Below are positions 25,957-38,900 of a DNA stretch of 64,000 bases, piece after piece. The notes under the pieces were generated by a model that was given only the letters and a program-made list of their open reading frames with translations, ran no database searches and was not told where the DNA came from. The stretch lies in assembly GCF_036785885.1 (NCBI RefSeq), contig NC_092312.1, positions 14,030,001 through 14,094,000 of the forward strand. Reading direction: 5' to 3'. Made by a program: the position numbers and the translations under genes. This stretch comes from Coffea arabica. Taxonomy: Eukaryota > Streptophyta > Magnoliopsida > Gentianales > Rubiaceae. Position 1 is the stretch's first letter. Every line of letters starts with the position of its first letter.

Positions 25957-27753
25957 TTATCTAGGTTGACAATCAGATTGGCCAACTGGGTTGCTTTTAG
26001 GACTCGAGAGTATGTTTTCGGGCATTTGAGGATGAGGAAGTTCTTCAGCTGCAAGCTCCAAATCAAAGGGCATGGCTTCTCTAGTACGTTGAGTAGTTTC
26101 TGAATTTTGTTGATTGCTGTCAACGGGATCACTTGTTAGCTTCCTAGTAGGACTGCTTTCATTGTTTCCTGAAACTATGACTTTTGGCTCTAACCGAGTA
26201 GCTTTTTCATCATTGCTTTTTGGAGAATTTACCTTTTGCACCGTGAATATCCCTGGTTGATCAGAAATGACCTCAGGAGGCAGATAATGATGGTTTCCAG
26301 CCACCAAATCTCGAAGAATTCCAAAATTCTGGTTCTCTAAATCGAATTGAGCCAACTTCCTTGGTTCAACTTCAGCTTCTCTGCTTTCAGAATTGAAAAC
26401 AGATTGCATCTCATTATTTGTCCTTGTAGGTTGATTATCAATTGGATCACTTGGCATAGTTTTAGACTCCACAGCTGGATGGTCTCGGTGGAGAAAATGA
26501 GCTTGAGGAACTGAACCATGGATTTCAGAGTCAATCAACTCAGTCCTCTGAAGCTGAGCCTCCAGATTTTGATTTTCCAATGGGACAGATGGAGTTTGAG
26601 CAACTATAGGAGTTTCATGGAGCTCAAAGTTTCTGATTTCAGATTCACTGTGGACTGATTCTCTAGGCTGAAATCCACTATGTATAACTGACGGCTCTCC
26701 AGGAAAAGCTTGAAATTGAGAAATCATTGATGACTGACTAAAGTCATGACATGGATGCTTCAATTCATTGCATGCCAACTGATTCTGTTTCACCTCAGAA
26801 TCCACAGTTAGAGTTTCTTGGGGCACAGATTGAGGTTCAATGCAGACAAGATTCTCAGTACCTGAAAACTTGTGTGAATCGTTCACTGGAGCAGTTGGCT
26901 CAGGCCAAAATCCCATGTCTTGGTTCTGATACCGTGGAACTTGATCCATAATCTCCTTATGAGGCAAGGCAATATTGGCTCCTGGTTTAATTGATGATTC
27001 TAACTTCCAATCTTTCAATGATCCAGCATCTGCTGTTAGTGTTTCTGATTGGACTGATACTTCATATACCTGCATGATCTCATCCTGTTCGACCATTCTA
27101 AGATTCTCTGCACCAGGAATAGACTGACATTCGTTCTGATAATCAAAATTTGGATTCTGCTGAATCACAATTTTCTCTACTGTAGATGAGCTGGTGTTGT
27201 TCCTTGGCAAATTAACTGCAGGAAGCGTAGAAGAGGTAGGTTCCTTGTGATATACATATGAGGCACTAGACTGTGGCTTAGAAGGTAGAGTCTGGCTACA
27301 AACAATAGGCTGCTGCATATCCCACTGGGGGACAATTCCATTACCTTGATTTTGCTGCTTAGGAGCAGGCATTGGCAATTCTGTCCTTTGATACAACTTA
27401 GCTTGTGGGGCAACATCATTTTCTGATGAAATAGGCATGATTTTCCCTGGTTCAAAGATAACACCGCGTAGGGGAGGAACATTGTTGCCTATCCTAACAG
27501 AAAGAAAATAGCCAGCATCAAAACAACCGTCAATTACACCAGAAACTACCCTTCCAACCATGCTTCTATCATTTGATTTTGTTTCAATTTGCTTAACTCC
27601 TCCGATTCCATCAGAAATTGGAGTTGAAGATGGTCGCAGGCTCCCTTGTCCCTTTCTAATAACGATCCCATCCTTACGTGGACGACCACGCTTTCTCTTT
27701 GCAGGAAGAACAACTGGAGTAGGTGTCATTGTAGGGTTATTCTGCTCATTCAT
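25957..27753 (-). CDS. AT-hook DNA-binding protein, 598 aa
   Basis: Probably a nuclear protein. The N-terminal AT-hook, KRKRGRPRKDG (residues 19-29), is the minor-groove binding motif for AT-rich DNA. It is followed by a conserved block at about residues 60-120 (VGRVVSGVIDGCFDAGYFLS... LRGVIFEPGKIMPISSENDV) that I associate with a small family of uncharacterised plant AT-hook proteins. The remaining roughly 450 residues are Gln/Ser/Pro/Glu-rich and look disordered. The coding frame is one uninterrupted exon on the minus strand, ending in CQPR. Just upstream is an AG acceptor consistent with a 5'-UTR intron. The gene lacks the PPC domain of AHL proteins, so it is not an AHL. Its target and function are unknown. 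Confidence 0.88.
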   Translation of the reverse strand: MNEQNNPTMTPTPVVLPAKRKRGRPRKDGIVIRKGQGSLRPSSTPISDGIGGVKQIETKSNDRSMVGRVVSGVIDGCFDAGYFLSVRIGNNVPPLRGVIFEPGKIMPISSENDVAPQAKLYQRTELPMPAPKQQNQGNGIVPQWDMQQPIVCSQTLPSKPQSSASYVYHKEPTSSTLPAVNLPRNNTSSSTVEKIVIQQNPNFDYQNECQSIPGAENLRMVEQDEIMQVYEVSVQSETLTADAGSLKDWKLESSIKPGANIALPHKEIMDQVPRYQNQDMGFWPEPTAPVNDSHKFSGTENLVCIEPQSVPQETLTVDSEVKQNQLACNELKHPCHDFSQSSMISQFQAFPGEPSVIHSGFQPRESVHSESEIRNFELHETPIVAQTPSVPLENQNLEAQLQRTELIDSEIHGSVPQAHFLHRDHPAVESKTMPSDPIDNQPTRTNNEMQSVFNSESREAEVEPRKLAQFDLENQNFGILRDLVAGNHHYLPPEVISDQPGIFTVQKVNSPKSNDEKATRLEPKVIVSGNNESSPTRKLTSDPVDSNQQNSETTQRTREAMPFDLELAAEELPHPQMPENILSSPKSNPVGQSDCQPR

Positions 27754-27784
27754 TCTGACTAAACTGGTATGCCAACCTCACACT

Positions 27785-28390
27785 CTGCAAAAGAATACTC
27801 CTGTTATTGTTTCTCTTGATACTAATATCATCTACTACCTAATAATGATCAAGAAAGTGACCAAAATAGAATTTTCATCGGGATCATTAACTATGAATCT
27901 GTTAGTCTACTAATGTAAAATATCTAACCATAATTGATGACAGAATGCTGAAAGACACATCCAATGAATCTTAAGATTTTGCCTAAGCAGTTACGCATAC
28001 TCTGCGGTATTCAGCCATAACCGTGCAAGACAACGTAGAACGTAATAATTGTGTATAAACTCAAAATAAACAACCGCGATTCCCCCAAAATGATTCTACA
28101 ACAAAATTCAATACCAAGAGGGATTAATCCAATATGATTTATCTGCCGTATAAAGGATCAAGAAATCAAGATCTATACCCCTTATTCATCGTGTGCATGT
28201 GTTTCTTGAATGTATAGTTCTACATGCATATCAGATTCATATACAGATGCTACGAATGAAAGACACGTAAAGCTTCTAAAAACTTACACAATAGAATAGA
28301 GCAAGGGTAAAATCCGAGCATATGACTATTTCAATCAGAGATCCAGCTACCAATCAATATTTTCCCTTTTGTGCGTTTCTCTCTTGACTT
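27785..28390 (-). other. 5'-UTR intron and first exon of the AT-hook gene
   Basis: Upstream of the start codon the minus strand shows a TTTTGCAG acceptor (exon resumes at 27784) and a GTAAGT donor (exon ends at 28288). This predicts an intron of about 500 bp in the leader, with a first noncoding exon near 28288-28390. Inferred from splice consensus only. Confidence 0.5.
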
Positions 28391-31300
28391 TCTCTCTCCC
28401 CATTTTTAATGGGCTTATTATATCTATTTTTTTCTTTTCTCTTTGAATTTTTTTTGGGATCATGCATTCTTTCAATGGGCTTATAATATACTCCATAAAA
28501 TTCCTCCCTCCCTACTTTTAATGGGCTTATTATAGTATCTATTTTTTTGGTTTGTAAGGATTATAAAAATAATTAATAGAAACATTGGTGACGCTAATTA
28601 GTAATTACTACTAGTTGTTGCCTTTTCTATTTTCTTTTGGCGTGACCATATGATCAATTGGTTTTAAATTGAATCTCTAGGCATTTTGTAAATATGGTAT
28701 TGGAGTTAAGTTTTAGAAATTGTTTTTGGTCTTTTCTTTTGTAAAGTAATTTAGGAGTTTAATTAGTTCAATAGAAATCTCTATTTTTTATTTAACGAGA
28801 AACTCCAAACCTTTCAAACCGAAAAGGGAAAGTTTGAGACTTGCCCCAAAAATCATACGAGACGATTCATTGGCAATTTGGGCTTAGGGTCCATCATATC
28901 ACTCGAGTCCTTTTGAACTATTTAACCATTGATTATACCAAACAAATATAGAAAGAAGAATGAACATTTTATTTAACTTGTGTACCAAACACTCGAATGG
29001 TAAATTTCTTTTTTTGTGACCATTTAGGGTAGAAAATACTTTCCATTCGTACCAAACTTGGGGTTAAAATAAAGTAAAGAAGGAAAGAAAAAACAACACA
29101 TATTTGTTTGACAAGAAAATTTTCGAAAGAAAATTTAAGTAACTAGTGGCAATTATTGAGAACACCGAGTGTAACGAATATTTTTTTTTTTCTAGAAATT
29201 TGCAAGTTTTGCAGGATACCAAATGTAGCAAATTGAGAGAAAGTGTAGGAAAATATTATTATAACTTTCTTGTTAAATAAACACACATAAGTAAAAAAAT
29301 GACTAATTTTCCTCACTTTCTCATACTCAACTTATTTTGAGGGAAGAATAAAAGCCTCCTCTCCTTCAGTCCTTCTTTGGGAATTCTCCTCTTGGACCGG
29401 GAATATCCAAATGATTGTCACGACCAACTCCCACACCCGTGATGTCAAGGAACCACCCTGCCACATCCCTTTTTCAAGAACATGTAAAATTAATAACGAT
29501 CACTTCTCTCTTACTTGATTTGGAGCTGAATTCCCAAGTTCTTTGGCACTTAGTTTGTACTTCTATTTGTCCCAACCTTACAGATAGGAGTGGTTGAAAA
29601 AAAAAAGGAAAAACTTATAGATAGGGAGGTCGAAGTAAAACTAATTAAGCATAATCTCAAAAAAATTCTGCATGTGCTCTACAAGTTAACAATTTGTCAT
29701 GAACCTACTAAATCTCTCAAGTAATGGATTTTAAAAAGAAATTTTAATCTTAGTTGTATATGTGTTGATAGATATTTGTGGATGTGCGTATGTATTAAAC
29801 CTTAAAACACTAACATTATGGGAGTCTATCGTGCAAATTGATGCTTGTGTCTCTTGGGCTTACTGGTACTTTACAAATACTTCGAGTGCAAATACCTTTG
29901 CAAAAACACTAACGTTATGGGAGTCTAAATATGATCCTCGACTTCGTATTGTGGCTTCAGGACTTCCTTAGGGCACCTAAGAATATTGCCAAAAAAAAAA
30001 AAGAGCAAGCAAAAATTCTTTGTTGCTTTATGAATAATCTCCGTTAAAATTCATTGATTTCATACACTTTTTTTTTAACCTCTCACCTCTTCGCACATCA
30101 TTTCCACCCCTGGCTGCCGAGCTCAAAATTTGAATCTTGAATATGATAGTGGAAGAACTCTTAGAACTAATTCAAAATATGATACTAGAATCACACTTTG
30201 TTTGGCTTTTTCACTATGAAAATTAATAAGCTTCCACAGTCAACGTGATATTATTCTCCTATACGCATCATTTTTCATTATGCAAAAGACAGCTGTTGTG
30301 AACAATCCAATAATCACCGAAGGTTAGCAGAGAATTTGATTACCGGGTCAAAGTAGAATATGAATTCATGCTAGTCCTTAAAATGAAATTTCAGGACTAC
30401 ATGGAGGGTGTTACCGTAATACTCAATGTACTTTTTAGCCATCTCTGGAATATTCTGATTTTGGCGGCGAATTATACAAAGTCAAGTCTACCCTCTTCGC
30501 CGTACACGGACGTACACGGCCTCCTTGACCCAATTTCCACGTGTAATGCGCTTGAGGGACGTCCATAGCGCACATCTACATGCCTAGCTGGCCGACTTTC
30601 TCTAAATTATGATTTTCTCGAAACCAAAGGATAATTTCACAAACTTCCCTTATGATTTTTGACAACCGTAGAGCGCTGCCTTCAAGTTTTAAAAATTATG
30701 TCTACCTGCTCAATTTTTAGGAACAATCGTTCAAAATATTTCTTATATTTTTTAAAATGATTTTGTTCATCATTTATTTTTAAAAATATAATTTTATGTC
30801 GTTTATAAATTTATATTGATCAAATTTGGTCCCTATATAAGTTTTTGACTAAATTTTGATCGGAATCCACTAGTTGCCTTGCACGTGATCTTTTTTAGAG
30901 CTGAAAATTTTCATTTTGTGCTTGTCTTTAGTAACCAGATGTAGTAGTTTATTGTTTTAAGCTCAAACATAAGAAATATCCAATCTAATGAATAAATTTG
31001 AAAACACTTAGATGTAACAAGGAAAATAGAACAAAACAATCAAACAAAATAAAACTCCTACAAAAAAAATCCTAAGAGTAGAGAAAACTCACACTCCAAA
31101 AATCTTACGAGGCAAGAAATTCTCACTACAAAATTGTCAGAGAAAAAAACTCTCATTAGAAAAGTCTAAGAAAGAGAATCTATTATAAAATCAAAATGAA
31201 AGAATTATGCATTGGGAGAGGGATCCCATGGCGAGAATTTTTAATGGTCTAAGGAGTTAACAAGGAAGAATACAATAAAAGTGGAGAGAATATTTTGGAG

Positions 31301-32080
31301 GGGAGAGGGGTGTCACTATCCTATTATTAAAAATCAAGTTCTGATACAAAGCTATACATCTTTTTTTTCATAACTCGCTTTTAGTTATAAAATCAATAGC
31401 CTTTTCATGTACTTTTGAAAAAAAAAAAAAGATTAGTTTATTTGTTAAGTGTACTTCTTGCACTGTGCTGATAATTATGATAGAATCGCCTGCCATATGC
31501 AGTTGCATAATTTCATAGCTAATATCTATAACTATCCTATGTTCAAAAACCAAGTTTGACTTTTCTTTCTTTCCAATATACACTTACTAGAAAGTTAAAT
31601 GACTTTGTTGATTTTACGAGTGTGAGTGAAGCTTTGCTCTAGGGATAGGTAGTCATTAACATTTTTTTCCTTGTAGAATGTCCTTGCGATTCTTCATTCG
31701 CTTATTTCTTGTTTGTAGGACAAATGTACCCAAACTCAGTGAAAGTTCCTTGCTGTAAGAGTGAGGACGAAGGAGAGTAAGCTTGGCTTTATACATCCCA
31801 CCACTTACATGGAGTATTAGGAAAAGAAGAAGAAGAAGAAGAAAATATCATGAAAATACATGAGTTTCTGCATCTATTTTTATTTGTTTTGAAATTTTAT
31901 GCGTGTACACTACTTAGAGTAGTAACAAAAAAAGGCAAAAGAGAAAGAAATAGAGTGAGGTATAAAGGCAAAAGGGCGGGGCTGCCTTGTTTTCTTTCCA
32001 TTTTTTTCCTCATGGAAAATTAGATATAATTTTTAATATTAGAGAATAAAGAGGACATAGAAGAATATATGGTTAATTTT
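28390..32080. other. Gene-poor stretch left of the MIR399 units
   Basis: No gene is supported. It holds a 25-bp direct repeat ('aaaacactaac.ttatgggag' at 29803-29827 and 29903-29927). At 30635-30710 it also holds a fragment resembling the end of the TIR element at 19433. Many A/T runs and a GAA-rich microsatellite near 31825-31842 are also present. Confidence 0.45.
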
Positions 32081-32289
32081 TAGAAGATGCTGTTGAAGAC
32101 AAAGTTGACTAACATTAATTCAAGTTCTAAAAACAAAAATCAATTCAAGTTGCTAAAAGAAATTTATAAGAATATTATGATCACGAATAATCAAAGTCAT
32201 AACTGAAGCAAATTCTTATAAATCAAGAAATTCTCACCATGCTTTAATTAATTTTGGATCAATGATTGGTTGATACGTTATCTCTGCAT

Positions 32290-32442
32290 AGCTGAATTGC
32301 CGGGCAAATCTCCTTTGGCAGTTAGCTTATGATTGTGGCTGACTTAGTAGCCAGCCTGTAAGCTGTAATTAGCTCAAGCATCAAGAAAATGTAACCAAAT
32401 TATAAGCTCCTGCCAAAGGAGTAGTTGCCCTGTAATTCGGCT
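32290..32442 (-). ncRNA. MIR399: MIR399 precursor hairpin, locus A
   Basis: Primary microRNA for miR399, which guides cleavage of PHO2/UBC24 mRNA during phosphate starvation. On the minus strand the 3' arm (32320-32300) reads TGCCAAAGGAGATTTGCCC followed by GG, a canonical miR399 isoform. The 5' arm (32430-32409) reads GGGCAACTACTCCTTTGGCA plus GG, the expected star strand. The arms pair over 11 bp and then 6 bp around a small central bulge. The stem extends at the base (GAATT with AATTC). The loop is about 88 nt, within the range of plant precursors. The upstream P1BS and TATA box support this strand. This is one of the two most intact loci in the cluster. Confidence 0.9.
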
Positions 32443-32490
32443 CCACACTTCCAACTCCATTGCTGCATTGAGCAAGTTTTAGGTTGGAAA

Positions 32491-32562
32491 TATATTTATA
32501 GGCCACGCCCAAAAAAAAAAAAAAAAGGCCAGCTGTTTGTTCCATGCAAATAGTATATCCTG
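32491..32562 (-). promoter_or_regulatory. MIR399 locus A promoter: P1BS and TATA box
   Basis: On the minus strand, GGATATAC (32560-32553) fits the PHR1-binding site GNATATNC. About 55 bp downstream is TATAAATATA (32500-32491), which lies about 60 bp before the star arm. The same spacing and flanking 'tgcaggatatactatttgcatggaac' type context recurs at loci C and E. Confidence 0.8.
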
Positions 32563-35500
32563 CAAACATTCGTATTCTGGAACTTTTAAAGAGAAAGCTT
32601 GGTTGAATTCCTTCTTCCATATTACCTCAACCCAAAAAAAAAAGTAGGAAATTTTCAGGAATTTCCCAACAAAATTAAAATTAGAAAAAAAGAAAAAGAT
32701 AATGGGATATTCTTGGCATTTCCGGGCTGTGCTGTTCCGTTCCATCCTGGGCGGTCCAAGGTACTGATGAAGAAAACCACTCTTCCCAAATCAAAGACAC
32801 AAACAACCAGCTCTTTTCCGATCACAGATATTAGGGTAGGCTGTGGTTGTTGTATACTGCCTTTGGTGTAGGGCTTAGTTTTATGTATTACAAGTATCAA
32901 TATAGACCCATGCATGTGTGTCAAATTTGGATAAATTCATGAAAAAAAGAGATTAAATTTAAAATAAAGCAACTTTTGTAAAAATAAAAAAGGAGAAGGA
33001 AGTTTTGAAAAGTCAATAACGTAGACTTTGTTCATAGTAAATATTACTCGTAGTAAAAATCTTTAAGTGGATAAGGGTAGGGCAATTTGATGGAAAAAAC
33101 AATTAGTCTGTTTGGTTAACGTAATTTGCAAAAAAAAAAAAATTGAAATATTATTCAACTTGCATCATAAACGTAATTTTCAACCATTTTTTTTATTTTA
33201 CATATATCATATCATAAAAAATGCTAAATATTTTTTCTAAATAATCTCCAATCCAAACACACAAAATTTTTCTGTGAAGTAACAAAAGAACATCTACATG
33301 TTTTCTTCTTTCATTTCTTAGGATTCTCTTTAAGTGTTTATCATGGCTGAGAAGTACTATGGAAGAGCTATTAATTACCAAATACAAGTCTTTTTAGAAA
33401 TCATTTGAATATGAAATATAACAGAAGGTGGAACCTTGCTCTTCTTTTGGCTAAAAGTGATGGGGGTCAAAACAGTAATGAAAATTTTGGCGTGCGCCTC
33501 TTTATTAATTAATAACCAAGGTTACTGATACAGACCTTAAAGTATTTCGTACTTTGTGCACTAAAGTTTTGAGAATTGCAGGAATAGTCCTCGGCATTTA
33601 TAACTCATATTATTTTAGCTGCTTTATGTATAAAATGATGTAATTTGGTCCTCAAAATTTTGAAATTGTAAGAATTTGCTCCCAAATTCTACTCCTAGTT
33701 CTTTTTTCCTTTTTTAAGCCTAAAAAGTTCACGCACAAATTTATGTTCAGGTAAATTGATGCATAAATACAAAACTAAACAACTTTTTTCAGTAAAATAT
33801 ATATGAGCTCATGTATTTTCTTTTTGGAAAGTATTGGATCCAGAGGAAGTTCTTGGAAGGTGCATGAGAATATGCTGTGCGCATGTGCCATTCTTTTTGG
33901 AAAAACATTACGGATTTACATTTATTTCCCATTAATCATTGAGCAAATGTTGTTGTTTAAAGCAAAAATTACGTTGAAAAATGAATTGAGGTCAAGCAAT
34001 TTTTCCCGTTGAAAAATACATAAGGACTGAAAGAGTATAACTCACCATGAGGGACTGTTTCTGCAGTTTTCCCTTAATGTTTTGTATGTTTTAGACATAA
34101 ATAAGCCCTCAATGCAATTACAAACATTTAAAGCCGCAATTAATGTTTATAGCGTAATTGTTTCGCTGATAGTGGTCAAATCATTTGAAATCGAGTGTGT
34201 CTTAGAAGAATTTCTTCATCTAGTGGAGGAAAACTAAACAAAGACTGATAAGAAAGAGAAAAAAAGGAGGAGCAAATTAAGCAAAGGAAATCGCAAAATA
34301 TCTCAGGCTCTTTTGCTAGACACTGATGCCCTCCAAACGCGTTCATCCGAGTTTAGAACAGTGGAAAACACGGATTTTTTCTGCAGCTTTTAAGGCTATA
34401 ATCCATGCAATACTAATTTAGTTAATTACCCCAACCACTTACATTACCCTGCAAAATAAGAAGGGTCATTTTCCATGGCCCTCTGATCTTCAAAGAGGCA
34501 GATAAACTTAGTTGAAAGATCAAATGAACTGGAAAGTGAGAGAACTATCTACAACAGCTTTTCACTTTATACTAGATGATGATTATTGACAACTGAGAGA
34601 AGAAAAAATTATTATAAGAAAAAAAAAGATATGAAACAGCACATTCCTAAGATTCAATAGCATTTTCTCTTTGGTCCACTCATTGCTTGTCTGTTCTAAC
34701 TTTGTGGCATTGAAGAACAAATTCACCTCAGTTAATTGCCTCAAAAGTCACTTAAAGATTTTATCACGATATTGTTTAGTCCTGAAACTGTTGAACCTAT
34801 AAATTCCATTAACTAGTATATTAGGAAAATCAAATTGGTCCCTTGGCAACGCTATAAAAGCCATATTTACATTTTAACCTACATTTTGGAACTTATATGT
34901 CATGACTTCTCCAAAGAAATTCCTAAAAGCAATTCTATGATGAGAAATGGTAATTGTCAAAAACTATGCCACTTGTGAGTTTCTTCTAAGTTGAGATGAA
35001 CTTATTTGGACTGTGGTTTGGTGCAAAATCCATAGTTTTTCTAGTCATATTTTTACAACTATAATTACTTGTTAGCTATATTGCTCTAAATTTTAATTAT
35101 ATTTCGTATGTGTAATTAATTCTCTTTAAGATCACATAGTGAAATTTTTTTTAAAGCATTAAAGTCAACTTCAAAGAATGATCGTTCTTTTTGTCAAAAA
35201 CTCAGTGTTTGAGTTGTCAAAAAAACTTTAGTGACTCGATTGGATCCACAAAGATTGGAAGATTAAGCACTAAAAATTGATGAACCAGTGAAAGAGAACT
35301 TAAGATCAAAATGTAGGGACTTCGAACGTAATTTACCCTTCAATTCAACTCGGGTGACCTATTGGATTCCATAATCCTTATGCATGCACGGATGCATGTT
35401 GAAATTTGCCGAATGTACGGAAAGAATTATACTTCGATTTGTAAAGTCATCAAATGAAAGCCAGGAAGTATCAATTGACAATTTCTGCATAAAATCTATA

Positions 35501-35737
35501 TCGCTTTCATTAGATTAAACAAGAAGAAGCTCCCCTTCAAGGCTAGGAAGATCACACATAATAAATCCTGCTAAAAGTCGAGACGTCCATGATATTTCTT
35601 CAATCTTCGTCAAGAGAATCTGAATCACAAAAAAAAAAAAAAGAAATAAAGTCAATAGACGTGAAAAGTCTTCCACAAAGGTATTGCTGGGTAATGGTGG
35701 GAATCGGAACCATATATATACTAATGGAATTGTCCCA

Positions 35738-35800
35738 GCATATGCCATTTCTTTCTTTGGCATATCCAAATTGAAGGTCCGGATATTGTTTCTATAAAAG
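35738..35800 (+). promoter_or_regulatory. MIR399 locus B promoter: two P1BS and TATA box
   Basis: GCATATGC (35738-35745) and GCATATCC (35760-35767) both fit GNATATNC. They are 22 bp apart and followed by TATAAAAG at 35793-35800, about 65 bp before the hairpin. The same pair occurs at locus D, and the first site is kept at locus F. PHR1 control under low phosphate is inferred from the motif. Confidence 0.82.
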
Positions 35801-35842
35801 GGGTTTAGCAATCTCGAGCTTTTGTCTGAATCACGGAGGCAA

Positions 35843-35965
35843 ATTGTGGTGTTAAGAATAACAGTGTGATTCTCCTTTGGCATGAAGATGTATAGATGCA
35901 TAAAATTGCATGTGTAAGTTACTCCATGCCAAAGGAGAATTGCCCTGCCATTCGCTCTCACAGTT
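35843..35965 (+). ncRNA. MIR399: MIR399 precursor hairpin, locus B
   Basis: The 3' arm (35927-35947) reads TGCCAAAGGAGAATTGCCC followed by TG, a canonical miR399 isoform. The 5' arm at 35869-35884 (ATTCTCCTTTGGCATG) is its perfect 16-bp reverse complement, followed by a loop of about 40 nt. The lower stem is less well paired. It is transcribed away from locus A; the two promoters face each other across about 3.2 kb. The open frame on the opposite strand here (35515-35961) is a shadow of the hairpin and flanks. Confidence 0.9.
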
Positions 35966-35999
35966 CATTTCAACGTGTTAAAATCATGTAGCATTCCAA

Positions 36000-38900
36000 T
36001 CTGTGGGATTTAACTGAGCAGGTTTGGTTTTAAATTTTTGTTCCTTTTGCGATTCAACAAATATTTATTACTCAAATTGAAAATGCATCTTGATTCGACT
36101 TTTTTTTCTTACATACTCAATTTGTGAATTACAAAAGTGCGGTAGGTGTTATAGTACTTGACTTGGAACCAGATTTTTGCATGTCGGAAATTAGTTCTCT
36201 GAGATTCCATTTGAATGGGCAGTAGTTCCATCATCTTCACTCTACAATTTTATTTTTTTTTTGATAGATTGAATATCTTCATGCTTAAATTTTTTTTTTT
36301 TTTTTTTTTTTGTAGTTTACGCAGCAAATCTTTTTTCTTAATTAAGACATTTTAATTTTATTATTGGGAGAACACTAATATCACTTTGTTTGTTCCTTTC
36401 CAACCTCATGTTGTCCTCTGTAAAGTGTTTCATTTCCTTTAACTATGGGGGAAAATTAATTAGAGTTCGGCAATATTGTTAGCACGAGAAAATGAATAGC
36501 TTTTCGCTTTTGATAAAAGATTTCCTTCTAAGATTATGCATGTCTAGGCATTCTTTGTTTGTGTAGAATTGTGATCAGCCGCATATAGTATACTTATCCC
36601 ACATAGAAGAATAAGGTTTTCGGAAATATATTTCCACACTGAAGAATGCCACATAAGTCGTTCTTAACAGTGAATTTTACCTACTAAATCTGAAAATTTT
36701 GTCGCCATAAAGGATGTTCTAATTGTCTGTATACCAATTGTGGAAGTGGAATGTATGCAACATATAAGCTTATTTTATTTTATTAATATAATTTTCTTTT
36801 TTACATGTGAGGTTATTTCTTTGCCAAAACAAATAAATATAACTGGAAATTTAAGGTCCCTATCATTAATAATACTCAAACAAGGCTAAGGAAATTTTAA
36901 GGAACAAAGCTGAACTTCTATGATTGCAACCACGGGATCCATCTCAAAAGGATACTGATATGTTTCAAAGCCTGAAAAGTCGAAAAGAAAAGATTATAAC
37001 TTAAGAACCTAATTACTGGCATGGCCGGTGAATTCTTTTAAGGCCATCATCCAAGAAAGTGGTCAGTGGAATATATAGTCTCCTCTCCTTTGCTTCATAA
37101 TACTTGATATTCTTGCGTCTTCATCAATCCCTCTCTTTCAGTATGTCTACGCAAACAGATTCTGAAGGAGGGCATGTTTTTTCGAAGAGGGCTCTAGTCT
37201 CAAGCAGCAGATGAAGCCTCTCTGGTGAAACCTGGTGGAAATCGTCCCACCCGGTTGGGATCCTCAGGCGCTACTTGCTGAAATCACCTTTGCATTTGTC
37301 TTCCATTGGAAACTCTACAAACCTGAAAACAAAGAGCAGAGCGAAGAAGTCCCAGGGAATCTGCACCCCAAGGATTCTCCGACGCTCAAGTCAATTAAGT
37401 ATTTAGCGGACGGGTATGAAGCCATGGAATTAATTTAATTTTTTTTTATTATTATTATGTTCTTTACAAATAGAAGTAAATACAAAGATAAAGATCTGTT
37501 ACAGAATACTTTGTGTTAGGAAGAAGCAAAATTTTTTCCTTCTTTTTATTTATTAATTTTTAAGAAGGGAAACTTAATCAGCGAGAGCTACTGAGATTTG
37601 GGTTAAGACTAAATGAATTGTGTTAGCATATATATAATATACTCCTTTTGTCCCATTGAAAATATCATATTTTTCTTTTTGTTCTATTATAAAACTACTG
37701 TCACTCACCTAAATTATGAGAATATATGCATACAAACACGTGTAACTCAATAATTTAAGGAAGAGAGCAAAAATGACCAAGTGTCTTTATGTTGACAGAT
37801 AGGAAACATTTTTCAAATGCTTGAAAAGGAAAGTGGACAAAAATCATAAAAAGTATAGTAAGAAGCAAAAATTTGATATGCACTGTAATTGTCATATTAT
37901 CCATTGCTTAATTACCACATGCCTATTTTGCATTGGGTTCCCAGTGCATGTTACCAATTTGATCTAACATTAATGTTGGTAGCCTTGTTTTGTTTATGTC
38001 AACAAATTGTTGATAACTTGCTTGAAACTTCATTTAATTTCCTCCTAATCCACAACAATTTTTACCTTTATTGGGAAACAATCCTATATTTTCCTTTCCA
38101 ACCCCAAATGAGAATTACTCTGTTGGGTCATTGCCTATTCTATCATTTTTGTGTTTTCCTACCTTGTGATGAAATACATGACCAAAACAGTAGTACGCCA
38201 TCAATAACTCGACCTAATAGATCTTTCTACCAGCGCAGTTGGGAATTATCAATTATGTTTTCATTAACTTACGATGGCTTTACTTACTAAAAAAAAAACT
38301 TAGGATGGGTCTACAGGAGTTGTACATTAATTTTACAGCAACTGGACAAATAATTGAGTCAACATCTACAAAATAAATAGTTTATTTTCTCAATCTCTAG
38401 ACTAAATAAATTGTCTTTCTATAAAATGAAACATTGTACTCAAAAATCAGCAAGGGGTGATCAGTAAAACATATAGCTTAACATCTATTGATTTATGAAC
38501 GTTTGCCCTCGACAAAATCAATTTTATGGCAAGATAATCATGTGTCTACCTTTTACGAAGCAGCAAACATGATTACTCATGAACATTAAATTGATGGTAA
38601 ATTGCTATGTTTAGTGTGTGTATATATATATCAGTTCGTTTTCACTTAAAAGAAATTTTATAGCACTCCATTATATAACTCATAAATTAAAAAAATAAAT
38701 TATTAAAAATTTACTATTATGAGGAAATAAATGGACGGTTACCAGTATATTTACCGTATTTCAAAAAGATATGCTACTTGTTTGAAGTAAAATCTGGAAT
38801 AAAAAAACTTATTCTTTTAACACTACTTAGGAATGTTTCTTTTTGAACTAATGTATTCCTTACTCGCCGCCTTTTTTCTTTAAGATAGAAAATTCACATT

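Larger units (their letters stand above)
32085..35965. repeat. MIR399 duplication unit 1 (divergent pair)
   Basis: The left edge 'agaagatgctg..gaagacaaagttgac' matches 39590 and 56640. The right half (34490-35960) matches 42790-44055 and 61570-61965. The unit carries a minus-strand MIR399 hairpin and a plus-strand MIR399 hairpin with promoters facing each other. Unlike units 2 and 3 it has no detectable P450 sequence. Confidence 0.75.

Noticed and set aside
32301..32430. Plus-strand MIR399 at locus A, using TGCCAAAGGAGTAGTTGCCC as the mature arm
   Set aside because: The plus-strand arm carries an extra base relative to miR399, while the minus-strand arm is an exact canonical isoform. The P1BS and TATA box lie on the side expected for minus-strand transcription.
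35515..35961. 148-residue minus-strand open frame
   Set aside because: It lies antisense over the MIR399 locus B hairpin and promoter and has no protein family. It is a shadow of the microRNA gene.
37235..37438. 68-residue open frame starting MEIVPPGWDPQALLAE
   Set aside because: Composition looks protein-like, but I recognise no family, upstream in-frame context is closed by stops, and no splice pattern connects it to another exon. Not enough to call a gene.
37889..38290. 133-residue open frame in the spacer between units
   Set aside because: Longest frame in the spacer, but hydrophobic and aromatic-rich in the way translated AT-rich noncoding DNA is. No motif, and not conserved in the other units.
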